64,000 bases of DNA from Streptomyces sp. BV286 (GCF_019090165.1 NZ_JAHRIB010000023.1:96747-160746), one strand, 5' to 3'; numbered from the stretch's first letter, positions 1 to 8,327 are shown. Program-made: numbers and translations. The notes: generated by a model not told the origin, from the sequence alone.

Positions 1-1
1 G

Positions 2-634
2 TTCCGGGCGGCGCGCGACGCGGGGGCGCACGGAGCGGCACGCACCCGGCGCCGGGACGACTGGCGTCCCGGCGCCGAGCGGCGGCACGGGTGGTCGGTG
101 CGGACGACGCTGGTGGCGCTGGCGGCGAGCGTCACGCTCGGCGGGGTGGCGGTCGCGGCCATCGGCTCGGGCGGAGCGTCGCGTGACGCGGGCGAGGAGC
201 GGGGCGGGCCCGTACCGGTGAGCAGCACTCCCGCCGACGCCGGTACGAGTGCGGGCCCCGGCGGGGCCTCGCCCGGTCCGTCCGGATCCGCGCGGGCCGA
301 CGGCTCCGGGCGTTCGGACGACGCGTCCGGCCGTCCCTCCGCCGCCGGGGACACCGAGGCGCACTGCCGCGCGTACGACTCCGTCAAGAAGAGGGGAAAG
401 GCCCTCGACTCGACCGCCTGGCAGCGTCTGGTCGAGGCCGCGGGCGGTGAGGAGAACGTCGGGGCGTACTGCGCGGGCCGACAGGACCGCGCGAAAGGTG
501 AGAAGGGCGCCGACAAGGCAAAGTCGGGCAAGTCTGCCGCAACGGAAAAAAGCCCTGGCAAGGGTGCCAGCAAGAGCGCGAAAGCCGTGAAGAGCGCGAA
601 GCCGACGAAGACCCCGAAGAGCAAGAAAGGCTGA
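2..634 (+). CDS. C-terminal part of a membrane protein paired with an ECF sigma factor (5' end outside window)
   Basis: The frame is open from the window edge to the TGA at 632-634, so the N-terminus is missing. A GTG at 98 exists, but the upstream frame is open and the protein resembles the complete neighbour at 1623-2816. Visible parts are an Arg-rich stretch, one membrane helix (VALAASVTLGGVAVAAIGSG), a Ser/Pro/Gly linker, a small domain with two Cys (HCRAY, then about 36 residues on GAYCAG) and a Lys/Ala/Ser-rich tail. The domain pattern C-x-GKxL-x-EAA-GxExV-x-YC matches that neighbour, so this is probably the membrane partner of a duplicated sigma/membrane-protein pair whose sigma gene lies upstream. 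Function is unproven; it may be an anti-sigma factor with an outside domain. Confidence 0.7.
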   Translation, partial: FRAARDAGAHGAARTRRRDDWRPGAERRHGWSVRTTLVALAASVTLGGVAVAAIGSGGASRDAGEERGGPVPVSSTPADAGTSAGPGGASPGPSGSARADGSGRSDDASGRPSAAGDTEAHCRAYDSVKKRGKALDSTAWQRLVEAAGGEENVGAYCAGRQDRAKGEKGADKAKSGKSAATEKSPGKGASKSAKAVKSAKPTKTPKSKKG

Positions 635-948
635 GGAGTCGGGAGCGCCGATCATGCCGATGGCAACGACCGGGGCCGCCACCCCCCACAGGAGAGGCCC
701 CGGCCGTCGCGCGGCACGGGCCGCGCGGCGGCCCGTACTTTCCTCAGCGTCGGCGGTGCGTTTTGTGTCACACCCCTGGCCGGGACGAGGTGGTTGCATG
801 TTGTACGGACATGGACGCGCCCCGGTTTCAAGCCGTAACGTGCATTTCGCGCCGGATGCGGGGCAGGACCGCAACCATCAACGAGAAACCACGACAGCGA
901 GAAACCGGTCCGCGAGAGCGGCACCGGCCGGGCACAAAAAGGGGCGCG
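635..948. other. Intergenic region (314 bp) with hairpin, before ECF sigma gene
   Basis: No supported gene. It holds a terminator-like hairpin at 702-733 and, further on, the presumed promoter of the sigma gene. I could not assign -35/-10 boxes with confidence. Reading frames running through it lack a credible start and are shadows. Confidence 0.6.
702..733. terminator. GC-rich hairpin after the truncated membrane-protein gene
   Basis: The arms 702-715 and 720-733 pair over 14 bp with one G-T wobble around a 4-nt loop. There is no T tract, as is common for Streptomyces terminators. It lies 68 bp after the stop at 634. Confidence 0.5.
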
Positions 949-1623
949 GTGCTGGGGGACGACGCGGAGCTGACCGCCGCGGTGCTTGCCGCACAGTACG
1001 GGGACGAGACCGCGTTCCGGACTGTGTACCGAGCCGTGCACCCACGGCTCCTGGGATACGTACGGACGCTGGTCGGTGAGCCGGACGCCGAGGACGTGAC
1101 GTCCGAGGCCTGGCTGCAGATAGCCCGGGACCTCGAACGGTTCAGCGGGGACGCCGACCGCTTCCGCGGCTGGGCGGCCCGGATAGCCCGCAACCGCGCC
1201 CTCGACCACATACGCATGCGCGGGCGCCGCCCCGCGTCGGGCGGCGACGAGACCGAGCTCACGGGCAGGGCCGCCGAGTCCGACACCGCCGGTGAGGCCA
1301 TCGAGGCCCTCGCCACGGACAGCACCCTCTCCCTCATCGCCCAGCTCCCGCAGGACCAGGCGGAGGCCGTCGTGCTGCGTGTCGTCGTCGGCCTCGACGC
1401 GAAGACCGCCGCGGACACCCTCGGCAAACGGCCGGGCGCCGTCCGCACGGCGGCGCACCGCGGTCTGAAACGGCTCGCGGAGCTGATCGGCACGGATCCG
1501 GAATCCGTCGGCTCCCTGAGCTCGGTACCTCCGCAGAGACCCCCGCACACGGAACCGCGTACCCGCGCGGTGACGTCCGCCGGTGTGACGCATACGCGTA
1601 TCCGGACGCAGAAGGACATGTGA
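949..1623 (+). CDS. ECF-type RNA polymerase sigma factor (sigma-70 family)
   Basis: Group IV sigma factor of 224 aa with region 2 (DETAFRTVYRAVHP ... EDVTSEAWLQIARDL ... WAARIARNRALDHIR) and region 4 (LPQDQAEAVVLRVVVGLDAKTAADTLGKRPGAVRTAAHRG, a helix-turn-helix). The frame opens further upstream, but GTG 949 is preferred: an AAAAGGGG Shine-Dalgarno sits just before it and family homology begins there. The stop overlaps the start of the next gene (ATGTGATG), so the two are translationally coupled, as expected for a sigma factor and its membrane partner. The signal it senses is unknown. Confidence 0.88.
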   Translation: MLGDDAELTAAVLAAQYGDETAFRTVYRAVHPRLLGYVRTLVGEPDAEDVTSEAWLQIARDLERFSGDADRFRGWAARIARNRALDHIRMRGRRPASGGDETELTGRAAESDTAGEAIEALATDSTLSLIAQLPQDQAEAVVLRVVVGLDAKTAADTLGKRPGAVRTAAHRGLKRLAELIGTDPESVGSLSSVPPQRPPHTEPRTRAVTSAGVTHTRIRTQKDM

Positions 1624-2816
1624 TGTCCGACGAGCGCTGCGTCTTCCCGGGGGACGACACCCGGCCCCCCGGCCGGTGGCTGGACCGCGACGCGGCGGAG
1701 CGGCTGCTGCGGGGAGAGCCCGTCGAAGCCGCCGACGCCGCCACCCGCGCCCAGGCCGACCGCCTCGCGCAGGCCCTCGGCTCGCTGGGCGCGATGCCCG
1801 CCGTGACCGCGCCGACCAGCACCGAACTGCCGGGCGAGGCCGCCGCGTTGGCCGCCTTCCGGAAGGCCCGAAACGGAATGAACGGTGAGCAGGCGAGCCT
1901 CGGGCCCGCCGCCCGTACGCGCTCCTCGGCACCCTTCCCGTCCCCGGGCGCCTCCTCGGACGCGGGCCTCATCCACCTCGGCCGCCCCGCGCCGGACCGC
2001 CGCGCCCCCTCTTTCTGGGGCCGCCCGGTGCGCTACGGCCTCGCCGCCGCGCTGGCCGCCGGGATGATCGGCGGAGTCGCGATGGCCGCCACCGCCGGTG
2101 TGCTGGCCTTCGGCGGCGGTGAACCGGAACCCGGAGCGTCCCCGACGGTTTCCGTCACCCCGGAGCGCCCGCTCCCGTCGCCGCCCCCCGACAGACCCCG
2201 GGACGTCCCACGGCCCGAAGGCAGCGCCGGCGCCCCGGCCGACGGGAACACCACCCCGCGTGGCGACTCCCGCGGGGACAAGGGCACGGGCGCGGAGCCC
2301 GGCTCCGGCGACGGCCGGCGCGAGAACCGCCGGGCTCAGCACTGGGCCGCGATCGTGTCGGCCTGCCGGGACGACCGCGACGGCAAGAACCTCGAAGCGG
2401 AGCGCAGACGCAGCCTGGAGGACGCGGCGCACGGCGCCGAGCAGGTGAAGAAGTACTGCAAGAACCTCCTGCAGAACTGGAGTCGCCGCCACTCCGGCGA
2501 CTGGGGCGACCCCCGGTCCGGGCACGGCGATCCGGGCAGGGACCACAGCGGCAGGGGCGACGGGCACGGCGATGACGGCGGCGGAGGCCGCGGAGACGAT
2601 GACGGCGGCGGAGGCCGTGGTGACGGCGGCGGAGGCCGTGGAGACGATGACGGCCGCGACCGCGGTCACAGCGGCTCGCGCACGCTCCGGGGCGACGGGG
2701 CCAGGACCCACCGCGACGACGCGGCCGCCGGGCCCACGGGCTCCGTCTCCGCCCTGCCCTCGGTGCCGCAGGCCCCCGTACGCACCCCGGAACCGCACGT
2801 CAGCGCCCTGTCGTAA
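1623..2816 (+). CDS. Membrane protein coupled to ECF sigma factor; Gly/Asp/His repeat tail
   Basis: About 397 aa. The N-terminal part (about 1-135) is soluble, without a clear ZAS H-x3-C-x2-C motif. One membrane helix follows (YGLAAALAAGMIGGVAMAAT), then a Pro-rich linker, a small domain with two Cys (SACRDD and KKYCKN), and a low-complexity Gly/Asp/His/Arg region encoded by 27-bp tandem repeats. A GTG at 1620 is an alternative start; ATG 1623 overlaps the sigma stop. The gene pairing suggests an anti-sigma or accessory membrane protein. The outside domain resembles the one encoded at 2-634, so the pair is probably duplicated. Calling it an anti-sigma factor is inference. Confidence 0.75.
   Translation: MSDERCVFPGDDTRPPGRWLDRDAAERLLRGEPVEAADAATRAQADRLAQALGSLGAMPAVTAPTSTELPGEAAALAAFRKARNGMNGEQASLGPAARTRSSAPFPSPGASSDAGLIHLGRPAPDRRAPSFWGRPVRYGLAAALAAGMIGGVAMAATAGVLAFGGGEPEPGASPTVSVTPERPLPSPPPDRPRDVPRPEGSAGAPADGNTTPRGDSRGDKGTGAEPGSGDGRRENRRAQHWAAIVSACRDDRDGKNLEAERRRSLEDAAHGAEQVKKYCKNLLQNWSRRHSGDWGDPRSGHGDPGRDHSGRGDGHGDDGGGGRGDDDGGGGRGDGGGGRGDDDGRDRGHSGSRTLRGDGARTHRDDAAAGPTGSVSALPSVPQAPVRTPEPHVSALS
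2571..2645 (+). repeat. 27-bp in-frame tandem repeat inside a coding region
   Basis: Two 27-bp units (2571-2597, 2598-2624) and a 21-bp shortened unit (2625-2645) begin GATGACGGCGG or GGCGGCGG and encode DDGGGGRGD-type repeats. The repeat is in frame, so copy-number change would alter only tail length. Confidence 0.85.
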
Positions 2817-3001
2817 CCTCCGGACCGGCCCGCCTCCAGGCCCTCGTCGCGTGCCTGAACTGCGGATTCGCCCCGGAGTCCGGCCCCGGCCTCCCGGGTG
2901 TGACGTTTTCAGCCGCCCCGGCGCAGTAGTAAGCGAGCCGACTGGTCATCGGCTGTCGCACGAGCCGGGAGTTCCCCCCGTACTCACGGCTCTGTGCACA
3001 A

Positions 3002-3040
3002 GGCGCGGGCGGGACACGTTCCCCCGGTCCCGCCCGCGCC
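3002..3040. terminator. Bidirectional terminator hairpin between convergent genes
   Basis: Perfect 14-bp stem (3002-3015 with 3027-3040) and an 11-nt loop, between the membrane-protein stop at 2816 and the L,D-transpeptidase stop at 3065. Confidence 0.7.
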
Positions 3041-3064
3041 CGCATCTTTCCGGCCACCGGGCGG

Positions 3065-3940
3065 TCACCAGGAGACGACGACCCTGTCGCCGTTCCTCAC
3101 CTGCGCGAACAGCGAAGCGATCTTCCCCTCGTCCCGTACGTTCACGCAGCCGTGCGAGGCCCCGTAGTAGCCCGTCGCCGCGAAGTCCGAGGAGTAGTGG
3201 ACCGCCTGGCCGCCGCTGAAGAACAGCGCGTACGGCATGGGCGAGTCGTAGAGCGTCGACACATGGTGCCGCGACTTGAAGTAGACGTTGAAGACACCCT
3301 CGCGGGTGGGTGTGGACTGCGAACCGAACCGCACGTCCATCGTCGAGACGGTACGGCCGTCGATCATCCAGCGCAGGGTGCGGCTGGTCTTGCTGACGCA
3401 CAGCACCCGGCCGGTCATGCAGCGCGGATCGGGTTTCGCGGCCGGCTGGCCGCCGGACGCGTAGAGCTCCCACCTGCCCGGCTCGCGGGTCATCCGCAGC
3501 AGCCGCTGCCAGGTCACCGAGTCCGTCCTCCCGGTCCTCGGCAGGCCCCGCTTTCCCTGGAAGCCCTTCACCGCGGTGACCGTCGAGGAGTCGTACGTCC
3601 CCGTCGGCCCCTCGAACAGCCACTGGACCTGACGCAGCCGGGCCTGCAACTCCCGCACGTCCCTGCTCCGGTCGCCCCGCGACCACAGGACCTTCGGCTC
3701 GGGCCGCTCAGCGGGTTTCTTCCGCGCGGGACTCCTCTCGGCCGGCTTCTTCTCCGGCTTCTCCCCGGCGGGCTCCGGGGGTTTCGCGTCGGCGGGGGAG
3801 CGGCCGGCCGGCGACGACGCGCCACCCGGTGACCCGCTCGCCGACGGCTCGACGCTCTGGATGGTGCATCCGCTCACCGCGGCCAGCGCCGCCAATGCCG
3901 TCGCCGCCGCGACTGTTCTCCACATGCCTGGTGTACGCAT
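3065..3940 (-). CDS. L,D-transpeptidase lipoprotein with peptidoglycan-binding domain
   Basis: 291 aa. The lipoprotein signal has its lipobox at V22-S-G-C25. A Ser/Pro/Lys-rich linker follows, then a PG_binding_1 domain (VRELQARLRQVQWLF ... VKGFQGKRGLPRTG) and a C-terminal YkuD domain with the catalytic SHGCVNVR motif (Cys about 265, its His two residues before). Such enzymes form 3-3 cross-links in peptidoglycan or attach proteins to it, on the outer face of the membrane. The gene stands alone between a terminator and a divergent LysE gene. The assignment rests on the intact catalytic motif and lipobox. Confidence 0.92.
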   Translation of the reverse strand: MRTPGMWRTVAAATALAALAAVSGCTIQSVEPSASGSPGGASSPAGRSPADAKPPEPAGEKPEKKPAERSPARKKPAERPEPKVLWSRGDRSRDVRELQARLRQVQWLFEGPTGTYDSSTVTAVKGFQGKRGLPRTGRTDSVTWQRLLRMTREPGRWELYASGGQPAAKPDPRCMTGRVLCVSKTSRTLRWMIDGRTVSTMDVRFGSQSTPTREGVFNVYFKSRHHVSTLYDSPMPYALFFSGGQAVHYSSDFAATGYYGASHGCVNVRDEGKIASLFAQVRNGDRVVVSW

Positions 3941-4118
3941 CCGAACCCCCCGCTGCTCACCGAACCGGTTCTTCGGTGGGCCGTCGACGACGCCGGCGAT
4001 GTGCCGTGGTGCCGTCTGAGATGGTTCCCGCGCGCGCCTGGTTGCGAACTACGCGGCGTTGTCGTGCGCGAGACCCGCCCAGGCTGCGAGGAAGTTCCCC
4101 CGTGCGAGACTTCACCCC

Positions 4119-4772
4119 ATGCTGGGCATAACCGACCTCCCCACCTATCTCGTGGGGCTCGTGCTGATCGTGCTGCTGCCGGGGCCGAACTCGCTGTACG
4201 TGCTGTCCGTCGCCGCGCGGCGCGGCATCCGGACCGGATACCGGGCCTCCGCGGGGGTCTGGTGCGGTGACGCCGTGCTGATGACGCTGTCGGCGGCCGG
4301 TGTCGCGTCGCTGCTGCAGGCCAACGCCCTGCTGTTCGGGATCGTGAAGTACGCGGGAGCCGGTTATCTGGCCTGGCTGGCCTTCGGGATGCTGCGGACC
4401 GCCCGGGACATGTGGCGCAGCCGTCGGGAACCGGGCGGCACGGAGGAGGCCCCCTCGCCGGCCGCCGAGGAGCGGCCCTTCCGGCGGGCGCTCGTCATCA
4501 GCCTGTTCAACCCGAAGGCGATCCTGTTCTTCGTCGCCTTCTTCGTGCAGTTCGTGGATCCCGGATACGCGTATCCGGCCCTGTCCTTCGTCGTGCTCGG
4601 TGTCTTCGCCCAGCTGGCGAGCTTCCTCTACCTCAGCGCGCTGATCTTCGGCGGGACCAGACTGGCGGCGGCCTTCCGGCGGCGCAGGCGGCTCTCCGCG
4701 GGCGCCACCTCCGCCGCCGGCGCCCTCTTCCTGGGTTTCGCCGTGAAGCTCTCGGTCTCCAGCTCCGCCTAG
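4119..4772 (+). CDS. LysE/RhtB family amino-acid exporter
   Basis: 217 aa, with the family signature near the N-terminus (VLLPGPNSLYVLSVAARRG) and about six hydrophobic segments. The central loop is charged (residues about 90-115), as in RhtB/LeuE proteins. It probably exports an amino acid or derivative across the cytoplasmic membrane; the substrate cannot be read from sequence. ATG 4119 is preferred to an upstream frame extension because homology begins there with ITDLPTYLVG. The stop lies 9 bp from the stop of the convergent monooxygenase gene. Confidence 0.87.
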   Translation: MLGITDLPTYLVGLVLIVLLPGPNSLYVLSVAARRGIRTGYRASAGVWCGDAVLMTLSAAGVASLLQANALLFGIVKYAGAGYLAWLAFGMLRTARDMWRSRREPGGTEEAPSPAAEERPFRRALVISLFNPKAILFFVAFFVQFVDPGYAYPALSFVVLGVFAQLASFLYLSALIFGGTRLAAAFRRRRRLSAGATSAAGALFLGFAVKLSVSSSA

Positions 4773-4781
4773 GCCCTGCCG

Positions 4782-6263
4782 TCACCTTCCCGTCTGCCGG
4801 GCGGGGCCGCCGAGTCCCACGAGTGCCGCGTACTCCGCCAGCCCGTGTGCCGTCCGGCCCGCCCAGCCCACGTGGGCGTCGGGGCGGACGAGGAACACCC
4901 CGGAGCCGTACGCCTCGTACGCGGGGATACGGACCGTGCGGGCGCCGGGGAGATCCGGCACACCCGTGTCCGTGCCGACGGTGAGCAGCGTCCAGTGCGG
5001 GCCCCGGAAGGCGTCGAAGAGGCGTACTCCGGCGCGGATGCCGTCCGGTGCCCGGTCGCCCGCCCGGAGGGTGCCCTCGGGCAGGTCCGTGCGGGTCTCC
5101 ACCGCGAGCGCGGTGCCCCGGTAGCCGAGGCCGAGCTGCTGGGTGGCCGCGCCGCGCCGGACCTCGCCGCGGTGGACGCCGGTGGAGAGGCCGAGCATCC
5201 GCGCGGCCACGGGCAGCCGCTCCTCCTCGTACGAGTCGAGGAGGGCGGCCGGGGCACCTTCCCGCAGTACGGCCGCGAGCTTCCAGCCCAGGTTGTAGGC
5301 GTCCTGGACACTGGTGTTGAGGCCCTGGCCGCCCGCGGGCGAGTGGACGTGGGCCGCGTCGCCCGCCAGGAAGACCCGGCCCTCCCGGAAGCGGTCCGCC
5401 ATCGCCGCACGCGGCCGGAAGTCGGACGCCCAGCGGACCTCGGTCACGTCGTCCGGGGCGAGATGCGTCCGCGTGGCGACCAGCTTGCGGATGCCGTCGA
5501 GGGACAGGTCCGGCTGGGTGGCCGGATCCGTGAAGTTGCCCATCAGCTGGAAGTCCTGCGTGTGCGGCAGCGGGCAGATCGCCAGGAAGCCCTCGCCTCC
5601 GGCGGGCGGGAAGACGTGCCAGTTGTCGCGGTCGAGCCCGGTCACCCGGATGTCCGCGACCAGGGTCGGAGCCGGGTCCACGGTCTCACCGGTCATCGTG
5701 ATGCCCAGGGCCCGCCGCACGGCCGAGCGGCCGCCGTCCGCGGCGACGGCCCAGCGGGCGCGCACCGGGGCGCCGGAGCCGAAGCGGGCCGTCACACCGT
5801 CGGTGTCCTGTTCGACGCCGACCAGCTCCCGGCCGAAGGCGACGCTCCCGCCCAGCTCCGCCAGGCGCGCGGCCAGGATCGACTGCGTCCGCCACTGCGG
5901 CACCATCCACGGGCCGCCCGCGTACGGTTCGGCCTCCGTCGCCTCCGTCTCGTCGAACATGCGGTGCTCGCCCTGGCGCCGCCCGTCCTGCCAGACCATT
6001 CCGACGGGGTACACGCCGCCCGCCGCCCGGATCGCGTCCAGTACGCCGAGGTCGTCGAAGACCTCCATCGTGCGGGGCTGGATCCCCTTGCCCCGCGAGC
6101 CGGGGAAGAGCGCGGCGGACCGCTCGACGACGAGTGCGCGCACCCCGCGCCGGGCGAGGTCGAGGGCGAGCGTGAGTCCGGTGGGCCCCGCGCCCACGAT
6201 CAGGACGTCGGTCGTCGTGGCGTCCGGAACGCCGTCCATTTCCTTAACGCTGTTAAGTTTCAT
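4782..6263 (-). CDS. FAD-dependent aromatic-type monooxygenase
   Basis: About 493 aa, class A flavoprotein hydroxylase. It has the N-terminal dinucleotide motif (VLIVGAGPTGLTLALDLARRG), a ribose-binding GD motif (GRVFLAGDAAHVHSPAGGQG) and a C-terminal extension of the thioredoxin-like type. Such enzymes hydroxylate phenolic or polyketide substrates with NAD(P)H and O2, or inactivate drugs such as rifampicin; the substrate here is unknown. ATG 6263 is the longest start; ATG 6239 is possible. A CTTAAC-N3-GTTAAG operator lies across the first codons. The divergent tetR gene very probably represses it. Confidence 0.88.
   Translation of the reverse strand: MKLNSVKEMDGVPDATTTDVLIVGAGPTGLTLALDLARRGVRALVVERSAALFPGSRGKGIQPRTMEVFDDLGVLDAIRAAGGVYPVGMVWQDGRRQGEHRMFDETEATEAEPYAGGPWMVPQWRTQSILAARLAELGGSVAFGRELVGVEQDTDGVTARFGSGAPVRARWAVAADGGRSAVRRALGITMTGETVDPAPTLVADIRVTGLDRDNWHVFPPAGGEGFLAICPLPHTQDFQLMGNFTDPATQPDLSLDGIRKLVATRTHLAPDDVTEVRWASDFRPRAAMADRFREGRVFLAGDAAHVHSPAGGQGLNTSVQDAYNLGWKLAAVLREGAPAALLDSYEEERLPVAARMLGLSTGVHRGEVRRGAATQQLGLGYRGTALAVETRTDLPEGTLRAGDRAPDGIRAGVRLFDAFRGPHWTLLTVGTDTGVPDLPGARTVRIPAYEAYGSGVFLVRPDAHVGWAGRTAHGLAEYAALVGLGGPARQTGR
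6243..6257. promoter_or_regulatory. TetR operator copy 1 (CTTAAC-N3-GTTAAG), overlapping monooxygenase start region
   Basis: Perfect 6-bp arms separated by CGCTG-type centre (3-nt spacer). It lies inside codons 3-7 if the monooxygenase starts at 6263, or just before the start if 6239 is used. A second copy at 6278-6292 is centred 35 bp away. Its place between divergent genes, one a TetR regulator, identifies it as the probable operator. Confidence 0.75.
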
Positions 6264-6277
6264 ACGCCGAGGATCCC

Positions 6278-6292
6278 CTTAACGTTGTTAAG
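6278..6292. promoter_or_regulatory. TetR operator copy 2 (CTTAAC-N3-GTTAAG) between divergent genes
   Basis: Same inverted repeat as 6243-6257, with GTT as spacer. It lies 34 bp before the tetR start at 6327 and 15 bp before the monooxygenase start, so one regulator could control both directions, including its own gene. Confidence 0.78.
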
Positions 6293-6326
6293 CTGTCAAG
6301 GGGGAACCGCCGGATAGGGTGCGACC

Positions 6327-6968
6327 GTGGCTGTGGGAAAGATCGACCGAGCGCTGGTGGCCGACACGGCGCTGCGTCTGCTGAACGAGACCGGCCTCGA
6401 CGGCCTCAGCCTGCGTGCCATCGCCAAGGAGCTGGACGTCAAGGCTCCCGCCCTCTACTGGCACTTCAAGGACAAACAGGCGCTGCTGGACGAGATGGCG
6501 ACGGAGATGTACCGCAGGATGGTCGCCGCTGCCCCGGTCGCCCCGGACACCCCGTGGCGCGAGCGGCTCCTGACGGCCAACCGCGGTCTGCGCACGGCAC
6601 TCCTGAGCTACCGCGACGGCGCCAGGGTCTTCAGTGGCTCCCGCTTCACCGGCACCGAGCACGCCGTCGAGATGGAGGAGAACCTGCGCGCCTTCCTGGC
6701 CGCCGGGTTCACCCTCCGGCAGGCGGTGCGCGCCACCACCACCGCGTATCTGTTCACGCTCGGCTTCGTCACCGAGGAGCAGGGCGTGCATCCCCTGCCG
6801 GGGGAGCGCCGAGAGGGGTACGACCTGTCCGAGCGTGCCGAACTGCTCGCCGGGTTCCCCCTGTCGGCGGCCGCGGGCGCGGAGATCTTCGAGGGCTACG
6901 ACGAGCGGTTCGAGGAAGGGCTCATGCTGCTGCTCACCGGAATCGAGGCACGCTGTGGAATCGCCTGA
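6327..6968 (+). CDS. TetR-family repressor (TetR_C-type) of the divergent monooxygenase
   Basis: 213 aa. The N-terminal HTH (LSLRAIAKELDVKAPALYWHFKDKQALLDEM, split here by length only in wording) is typical of tetracycline-repressor-like proteins. A C-terminal ligand-binding domain follows (FTLRQAVRATTTAYLFTLGFVTEE). GTG 6327 starts the conserved region. The protein most likely binds the paired CTTAAC-N3-GTTAAG sites and releases them on binding a small aromatic or drug-like ligand, inducing the monooxygenase; the ligand is unknown. The 3' end overlaps a small coupled gene by 14 bp. Confidence 0.9.
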   Translation: MAVGKIDRALVADTALRLLNETGLDGLSLRAIAKELDVKAPALYWHFKDKQALLDEMATEMYRRMVAAAPVAPDTPWRERLLTANRGLRTALLSYRDGARVFSGSRFTGTEHAVEMEENLRAFLAAGFTLRQAVRATTTAYLFTLGFVTEEQGVHPLPGERREGYDLSERAELLAGFPLSAAAGAEIFEGYDERFEEGLMLLLTGIEARCGIA

Positions 6969-7239
6969 GACGCCGCCGCCGGCGGCCGGGGAACCGGCGG
7001 GGCGGGAACCGTCCGGCGAGGCGCCCGCCGGACGGAGCGAGGCGCCCGCCGGGGGGAGCGAGCCGCTCGCCGACTTCGTGCCCGACCCGGCCGCCCGCGC
7101 GGAACTCGCCCGCCGGATGTCCGAGCTCGCCGACCTCATCGACGAGGCCGGCGACGCGCTCGGCGAGATCCTGGAGGACGTTCAGCGCGGTTTCGACAGC
7201 GCCGAGCGCAGCCGCGGGGTGAAGCGGTCCTCGACATAG
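6955..7239 (+). CDS. Small hypothetical protein coupled to tetR
   Basis: 94 aa from GTG 6955, with a GAGG Shine-Dalgarno at the right distance, overlapping the tetR stop by 14 bp. The first half is Pro/Glu/Gly/Ala-rich and probably disordered. The second half (about 50-85) is a predicted helical segment with alternating acidic and hydrophobic residues (ELARRMSELADLIDEAGD). The last 58 bp overlap the acyltransferase gene tail to tail. I do not recognise a family. The coupling suggests a link to the regulator or simply shared expression. Confidence 0.55.
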   Translation: MESPETPPPAAGEPAGREPSGEAPAGRSEAPAGGSEPLADFVPDPAARAELARRMSELADLIDEAGDALGEILEDVQRGFDSAERSRGVKRSST

Positions 7240-8327
7240 CGGTTCAGCAGCCGGGCCAGGACCAGCATCGTCAGGACCGTCAGCGGCATCGTCACGTACG
7301 AGGGGATGCCCAGACCCTGGTGGTAGGCCCTGATGGCGACCCAGCCCAGATGCTCGTGGACCAGGTAGAACGGGTACGTCAGCGCGCCGGCCACCGTCAG
7401 CCACCGCCAGTTCACGCGGTTCAGCCATCCCAGCGCGACCGCGGCGACCGCCACGAAGCCGAGGGTGACGACGAGGATGATGCCGGCCGAGCTCCGGTTC
7501 GAGAAGAACTGCGGGTCGGGCGGGTGCCACAGCTGCGCCACCGCGTAGTGCTGCCCGATCAGCCAGCCGACGCCCACGATGCCCCACGCGTACGCGTCCC
7601 GCCGGTCGCGGTGGACCAGGTAGAGACCGATGCCGCCGATGAAGAACGGCGCGTACTCGGGCATCAGGACCAGGTCGAGCAGCGGCTCCCGCGCCTCCTG
7701 GGCGATCACCGCGGCGAGCGTCCAGCCCGCGCAGAACAGGATCACGCGCTGCCGCGTCGCGCCCGGCAGGACCACACAGAGCGCGAACAGCGCGTAGAAG
7801 CGGACCTCCGCCCACAGCGTCCAGCAGACCCCCAGCACCCGGTCGGCGCCCAGCGGTTGCTGCATGAGCGTCAGGTTCACCAGCGCGTCACTGGGCGACA
7901 CGGCCTCGTACACGACCACGGGCAGCGCGAAGACGGCCGTGACGAGGACGACCGCCGCCCAGTACGACGGCAGCAGCCGCGAGGCCCGCGAGGCGAAGAA
8001 CGAACGCAGGCTCCGCCCCCAGCCGCTCATGCAGATCACGAAGCCGCTGATCACGAAGAAGATCTGCACGCCCAGACAGCCGTACGCGAACCACGTGTGC
8101 AGCGTGGGGAACTGGATCTGCGGCGAGGAGCCCCAGGCCCGGCTCACCTCGCCGTCCCGGCCGCCGTAGTGGTACGCGGCGACCATCAGCGCGGCGATCA
8201 GCCGCAGCCCGTCGAGCGCGCGCAGCCGCGGCGCGCGCTTCTGGGGAAGTATCCGAGGGGGGACGGGGGGCAGGGTGCCCGCCTCGGCGGTGGACGCCGG
8301 AGCGGGCGCCGATTCGACGAAACTCAT
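7182..8327 (-). CDS. Membrane acyltransferase (acyltransferase-3 / OafA family)
   Basis: 381 aa with a cytoplasmic N-terminus and about ten membrane helices. The N-terminal motif RLRALDGLRLIAALMVAAYHYG is the family signature, with its conserved His in AAYHYG. These enzymes transfer acetyl or other acyl groups to extracytoplasmic sugars. It is the last gene of a tightly coupled leftward operon (GT2, polysialyltransferase-like, acyltransferase; each junction overlaps by 4 bp), so it probably O-acylates the glycan made there. The acyl group and target are inferred. Confidence 0.85.
   Translation of the reverse strand: MSFVESAPAPASTAEAGTLPPVPPRILPQKRAPRLRALDGLRLIAALMVAAYHYGGRDGEVSRAWGSSPQIQFPTLHTWFAYGCLGVQIFFVISGFVICMSGWGRSLRSFFASRASRLLPSYWAAVVLVTAVFALPVVVYEAVSPSDALVNLTLMQQPLGADRVLGVCWTLWAEVRFYALFALCVVLPGATRQRVILFCAGWTLAAVIAQEAREPLLDLVLMPEYAPFFIGGIGLYLVHRDRRDAYAWGIVGVGWLIGQHYAVAQLWHPPDPQFFSNRSSAGIILVVTLGFVAVAAVALGWLNRVNWRWLTVAGALTYPFYLVHEHLGWVAIRAYHQGLGIPSYVTMPLTVLTMLVLARLLNRYVEDRFTPRLRSALSKPR

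Noticed and set aside
828..2798. Long minus-strand open frame (656 aa) opposite the sigma and membrane-protein genes
   Set aside because: It is a GC-rich shadow of the plus-strand genes, with Arg/Ala/Gly/Val-biased composition and no recognisable domain.
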